In this document: piece after piece, positions 61,323 through 64,000 of the stretch | How the letters are laid out: each line of letters starts with the position of its first letter | Numbering within the stretch: the first letter of the stretch is position 1 | DNA from: Microbacterium sp. AG238 | GTDB lineage: Bacteria; Actinomycetota; Actinomycetes; Actinomycetales; Microbacteriaceae | Length of the DNA stretch: 64,000 bases | NCBI RefSeq assembly: GCF_003610405.1 | Contig: NZ_RAQC01000001.1 | Location: 1,054,001-1,118,000 of the forward strand | Direction of reading: 5' to 3' | Program-made: the position numbers and the translations under genes | The notes under the pieces: generated by a model | Database searches by the model: none | Told to the model about the DNA's origin: nothing | What the model saw: only the letters and a program-made list of their open reading frames with translations

Positions 61323-61811
61323 TCACGCGGCGTCGGCGGTCTCCAGCTTTTCGCGAAGCGCGTCGATGGTGGCAGCAGCCTTGCCCATCGTCGCCTTCAT
61401 CATGCCCGCGGCCTTGGCCAGCAGAACCTCGCGGCTCTCGAGCGAGGCGTACTTGTTGACCTCGTCGGCGGAGAGGGCGTTGCCCTCGAAGATGCCGCCC
61501 TTGATGACGAGGAGCGGGTTGGCCTTGGCGAAGTCACGCAGAGCCTTGGCGGTGGCGACGAAGTCGCCGTGCACGAACGCCACGGCCGAGGGACCCTTGA
61601 GGTCCTCGTCGAGCGACGTGATCCCCGCGTTGTTCGCGGCGATCTTGGTCAGCGTGTTCTTCACCACGGCGTAGTTCGCGTCCTGACGGATGCTGTTGCG
61701 CAGCTGCTTGAGCTGGGCCACCGTCAGACCGCGGTACTCGGTCAGCAGAACGGCAGTCGAGTCCTCGAATGACTTCGTGAGCTCGGCGACCGATGCGTCC
61801 TTCTGCACCAT
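61323..61811 (-). CDS. rplJ: 50S ribosomal protein L10
   Basis: 162 residues. [42 protein letters not shown] and [11 protein letters not shown] are typical. L10 binds L7/L12 and 23S rRNA, and the complex represses its own mRNA through the leader. ATG at 61811 follows AAGGAG. Confidence 0.98.
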   Translation of the reverse strand: MVQKDASVAELTKSFEDSTAVLLTEYRGLTVAQLKQLRNSIRQDANYAVVKNTLTKIAANNAGITSLDEDLKGPSAVAFVHGDFVATAKALRDFAKANPLLVIKGGIFEGNALSADEVNKYASLESREVLLAKAAGMMKATMGKAAATIDALREKLETADAA

Positions 61812-62017
61812 GGTCACTCCTTGATGTGTGCCTGACGCCCCGCGGTGGCGGAGCGCCGGCCTCGACCAGCCCCGGACATGACAAAAGCTCCGGCGCAGAG
61901 GCACGGAGCTCGGTTCCCGAAGGAGAAGTTCAGTGTCACCTGCGCGGGCCCCTGCAGTGCAGAGCTTCGATCACGTGTGCGCTTGCGCGCTCAGCGATGA
62001 CCAGCGGTCTTTGGCTT
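61812..62017 (-). ncRNA. ribosomal protein L10 leader
   Basis: A 206-base leader between the predicted transcription start near 62017 and rplJ. Its 5' part contains the CCAAAGACCGCTGGTCATCG segment expected of L10 leaders, which bind the L10-L12 complex for feedback control. Near the middle AGCTCCG/CGGAGCT (61904-61910 and 61886-61892) followed by TTTTGT looks like an attenuator-type terminator. Assignment rests on position and this motif. Confidence 0.75.
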
Positions 62018-62023
62018 GAGCCC

Positions 62024-62066
62024 AGCGTACCCCCCCATCCCCCCATCCCCCAAATCCCCCACCCCC
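62024..62066 (-). promoter_or_regulatory. rplJL promoter with G-tract spacer
   Basis: The -10 box TACGCT lies at 62029-62024 (minus strand) and TTGGGG at about 62053-62048 is the likely -35. Five runs of G (7, 6, 5, 5 and 5 on the minus strand; C runs on the plus strand at 62030-62066) fill the spacer and the region upstream, with loops of one to four bases: a strong G-quadruplex motif inside a ribosomal promoter. Confidence 0.6.
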
Positions 62067-62068
62067 AG

Positions 62069-62152
62069 CGCCGAGTGCACGGCATCCCGCCCACTGCACG
62101 GCACCGCTACGCAGGGTGCCCGTGCACTCGACGCGAGCTCGTTCGCTCGGCG
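62069..62152. repeat. quartet palindromic element, variant F, left copy
   Basis: F1 CGCCGAGTGCACGGC (62069-62083), F2 CGCCCACTGCACGGC (62088-62102), R1 CCCGTGCACTCGACG (62119-62133), R2 CTCGTTCGCTCGGCG (62138-62152). Both offsets are 19 bp. Total length 84 bp, the same as the right copy at 63234. Confidence 0.88.
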
Positions 62153-62173
62153 CCGGCGGCGAGTTCTGCACAT

Positions 62174-62240
62174 GTGGGGGTGGGGTGGGGGTGTCCACAC
62201 ATGGGTGGGGGGAATGGGGGTGATGGGGGGTGGGGGGTGA
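62174..62240 (+). other. G-run block upstream of the AbiEi-like gene
   Basis: Eight runs of 3 to 6 G in about 65 bases (from 62176 to 62237), separated by one to a few bases. The last run directly precedes the start codons and may act as the ribosome-binding site. The block is complementary in composition to the C-rich rplJL promoter block 110 bases away. Confidence 0.85.
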
Positions 62241-62242
62241 GC

Positions 62243-63226
62243 ATGGGCGGGATGCGCAGACGACGAGGACCGGATGAGGTGCGGGCATTGCTCCACCGCC
62301 GTCGCGACCTGCTCGAGGCAGGCGAGAGCGAACGCTCGATCGACCGTTCCGTCCGCGACGGCATCCGGGTTCACGTGCGACGCGGCTGGTACGTCGACCG
62401 CCCCGCGTTCGACGAGCTCTACGCCGAAGACGCGCATCTGCTCCACGTGATCTCGGTGGCCCATGACGTGCGCGGCGAAGCCGTCGTGTCACACGAGTCC
62501 GCCGGGGTCCTGCACGGCCTCGACCTCTATCGCGTCCGACCGGCCCGCGTCCACCTCACGACGGCCCCGGGCGCCCGGGTCTCCAGCGGCCCCGATGCAT
62601 TCCGCCACTGCACGCCTCTCGATGCGCATGACATCGTCGAGGTGAACGGCATCCGCTGCACCTCCCTCGCCCGCACGATCTTCGACGTCGCGCGCACGAT
62701 GACTCCCGAAGCGGCGCTCGTGATGGCCGACCGAGCGGATCGCATCTGGTTCGATCGCACGGGAGGTGACCCCGACGACTGGCGGAACGCGATGGCCGCT
62801 CGGATCGCCCGAGCGGGGGCGGCACGAGGCATCCGGCGAGCCCGGTGGGTGACCGGCTTCGCCGATGGCCGGGCGGAGTCGACACTCGAGAGCGTCAGCC
62901 GGTTCCGGTTGCACCAGCTCGGCTTCCGCTCGATCCGTATCCAGGTGCCCATCGCCGGTCCGCGCGGCTCGGGCTGGTACCGCGTCGACTTCGGCCTCGA
63001 CGACGCCGAAGCGTGGGGCGAGTGCGACGGAGCCGGCAAGTATCTCGACACGGATCTTCGCGCTGGCCGCCCCGCTGAACAGATCGCCCTCGACGAGAAG
63101 CGCCGCGAAGACTGGATCCGGGGCACGACCGGACGCCGCCTGGTTCGCTGGGAAGCCCGCCACGTCACGTCCCCTGCCGCTCTCGCCGCCCGCCTCCGGG
63201 CTTTCGGCATCCACGCCCGAGCGTGA
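62243..63226 (+). CDS. AbiEi/DUF559-like protein (winged-helix N terminus, PD-(D/E)XK-like C terminus)
   Basis: 327 residues. The N-terminal part (about 10-200) resembles the AbiEi-type antitoxin domain: GIRVHVRRGWYVDR, HVISVAHDVRGEAVVSHESAGVLHGLDL, VHLTT, RCTSLARTIFDVARTM. The C-terminal part (about 215-320) resembles DUF559 or Vsr-type nucleases: AESTLESVSRFRL, W-Y-R-V-D-F-G, W-G-E-C-D-G-A-G-K-Y, and WEARHVTSP. No AbiEii-type toxin gene follows. ATG 62243 is preferred over GTG 62237 and ATG 62252. It is bracketed by two variant F palindromes. Confidence 0.78.
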   Translation: MGGMRRRRGPDEVRALLHRRRDLLEAGESERSIDRSVRDGIRVHVRRGWYVDRPAFDELYAEDAHLLHVISVAHDVRGEAVVSHESAGVLHGLDLYRVRPARVHLTTAPGARVSSGPDAFRHCTPLDAHDIVEVNGIRCTSLARTIFDVARTMTPEAALVMADRADRIWFDRTGGDPDDWRNAMAARIARAGAARGIRRARWVTGFADGRAESTLESVSRFRLHQLGFRSIRIQVPIAGPRGSGWYRVDFGLDDAEAWGECDGAGKYLDTDLRAGRPAEQIALDEKRREDWIRGTTGRRLVRWEARHVTSPAALAARLRAFGIHARA

Positions 63227-63233
63227 GGAGTGC

Positions 63234-63317
63234 CGCCGAGTGCACGGCTTGCCGCCGAGCGAACGAGGCAGCCTTGCACCGAGACCGTGCACCGGGCGAG
63301 ATGCCGTGCACTCGAGC
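63234..63317. repeat. quartet palindromic element, variant F, right copy
   Basis: F1 CGCCGAGTGCACGGC (63234-63248, identical to F1 of the left copy), F2 CGCCGAGCGAACGAG (63253-63267, the exact reverse complement of R2 of the left copy), R1 ACCGTGCACCGGGCG (63284-63298), R2 GCCGTGCACTCGAGC (63303-63317). Both offsets are 19 bp. It begins eight bases after the stop codon. Confidence 0.9.
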
Positions 63318-63397
63318 TCCGCGCGCGGCGCGCCGCGGCGCGGGGCACGCCGGGAGCAAGGCCGGGAGTGAGGGCGACCCGGGTTAAGGTCGAGGGC

Positions 63398-64000
63398 GTG
63401 TCACCCGAACTCGCCGCTCGCATCGTCGCGGACTCGCGCGACCGTGTGGCGTGGATCCGGGCTCGCTCGCGAGGCATCACGGCCACGGATGTCGCGGCGT
63501 TGACGAGCCCGAAGGCGATCGCGCGCGCCGCCGATGCCAAGCTCATGGGCTCGGGGTTCTCGGGCAACGCGTACACCGACCATGGCCGTCGCCGCGAGCC
63601 GGAGATCGCCGCCTGGGTCGCCGCGACGCACGGCATCCAGCCCTCGTCCGCACTCTTCCACGCCGTGGTCGAGAAGCGTCACCTCGCCACTCCGGACGGC
63701 GTGATGGTCGACGCCGACGGTCGCGTGACCCTCGCCGAGATCAAGACCACGAATAAGAGCTGGCGCTCGATCCCCCGCACCTACCTGCGTCAGGTGTGGT
63801 GGCAGCAGCACGTCCTCGGCGCCGAGCGCACCCTCGTGGTGTGGGAGCAGCACGACGACTTCGTTCCTATCGACGACGAGCCGCGATGCGCCTGGGTCGA
63901 CCGCGACGAGCGCGAGATCCGATCGCTCGTGAACCTGGCGACCGACCTCATCGACGAGCTCTACCGCCGCACGATGCAGCGGCGCGCAGCGGAAGCGCCC
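63398..64000 (+). CDS. YqaJ-type exonuclease/recombinase, N-terminal part
   Basis: 201 residues are present and the frame is open at the right edge. GITATDVAALTSPKAIA, YTDHGRRREPEIAAWV (conserved Glu), and P-D-G-V-M-V-D-A-D-G...L-A-E-I-K-T-T (D...ExK) followed by YLRQVWWQQHVLG give the catalytic core of a PD-(D/E)XK YqaJ-like viral recombinase or lambda-exonuclease-like enzyme. Chromosomal copies are common in Microbacteriaceae. GTG start with TAAGGT seven bases upstream; leaderless. Confidence 0.85.
   Translation, partial: MSPELAARIVADSRDRVAWIRARSRGITATDVAALTSPKAIARAADAKLMGSGFSGNAYTDHGRRREPEIAAWVAATHGIQPSSALFHAVVEKRHLATPDGVMVDADGRVTLAEIKTTNKSWRSIPRTYLRQVWWQQHVLGAERTLVVWEQHDDFVPIDDEPRCAWVDRDEREIRSLVNLATDLIDELYRRTMQRRAAEAP

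Noticed and set aside
62243..63226. Complete AbiE-type toxin-antitoxin pair
   Set aside because: Only the AbiEi-like protein is present. The next gene is a YqaJ-type nuclease read from its own leaderless promoter, and no nucleotidyltransferase toxin motif is seen.

Overview
The window is about 64 kb of very GC-rich chromosomal DNA from an actinobacterium. The style fits Microbacteriaceae, most likely Microbacterium or a close relative: dense GTGA/ATGA gene overlaps, many leaderless ATG/GTG starts 6 to 8 bases after a TANNNT -10 box, a DtxR/IdeR-type iron box, and cydABDC-type respiration. No rRNA, tRNA, CRISPR array, insertion sequence or prophage is visible. The genus assignment is inference from style and gene content.

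Layout from left to right. 1-5.6 kb: the N-terminal part of an M18 aminopeptidase, an M15 peptidase, a two-component system, a DksA-like zinc-finger protein, a 44-residue basic protein and a MATE pump. 5.6-13.3 kb: an NYN/LOTUS RNase-like protein with a histone-H1-like tail, a three-gene operon (glycosyltransferase, EEP phosphatase, membrane protein), a type-II-like sulfide:quinone oxidoreductase, an SDR and small stress-type proteins. 13.4-17.5 kb: an AlkZ/YcaQ-like winged-helix protein, a sirtuin, TrhO, an aldo/keto reductase and a frameshifted acetyltransferase. 17.6-22.3 kb: a tightly overlapping siderophore operon behind an iron box. 22.3-31.7 kb: mixed metabolic genes, a COG2345-type Cys-cluster regulator, and a TetR regulator divergent from an MFS pump. 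31.7-38.9 kb: moaA, then cydABDC. 39.6-46.9 kb: molybdate uptake (modABC plus a TOBE regulator) and molybdopterin synthesis (moeB-rhodanese, moeA, moaC, moaD, moaE, mog). 46.9-55.7 kb: two MFS transporters, an SDR/SRPBCC protein, a HerA-like ATPase, a PAP2 phosphatase and a DUF3105/DUF305 pair. 55.7-60.8 kb: an alpha-glucoside-type sugar ABC transporter with a divergent LacI repressor. 60.8-64 kb: rplL-rplJ with an L10 leader, an AbiEi/DUF559-like gene and a YqaJ-type nuclease cut by the right edge.

Four observations stand out. (1) Between genes lie several highly structured palindromic elements built from four units of about 15 bp: two forward, then two reversed. The spacing between like units is exactly 19 bp in every copy, although the unit sequence differs between subfamilies. 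Two copies bracket the AbiEi/DUF559-like gene. (2) A 13-15 bp operator, GTGGT-N-AG-ACCAC, covers the -35 region of the COG2345 regulator gene. It recurs between the -35 and -10 boxes of cydA, 3.6 kb away, suggesting an undescribed cytochrome bd control circuit. (3) The rplJL promoter spacer is a run of five G-tracts with G-quadruplex potential, facing a second G-rich block that leads into the AbiEi-like gene. (4) A one-base slip in a C6 tract breaks an acetyltransferase gene.
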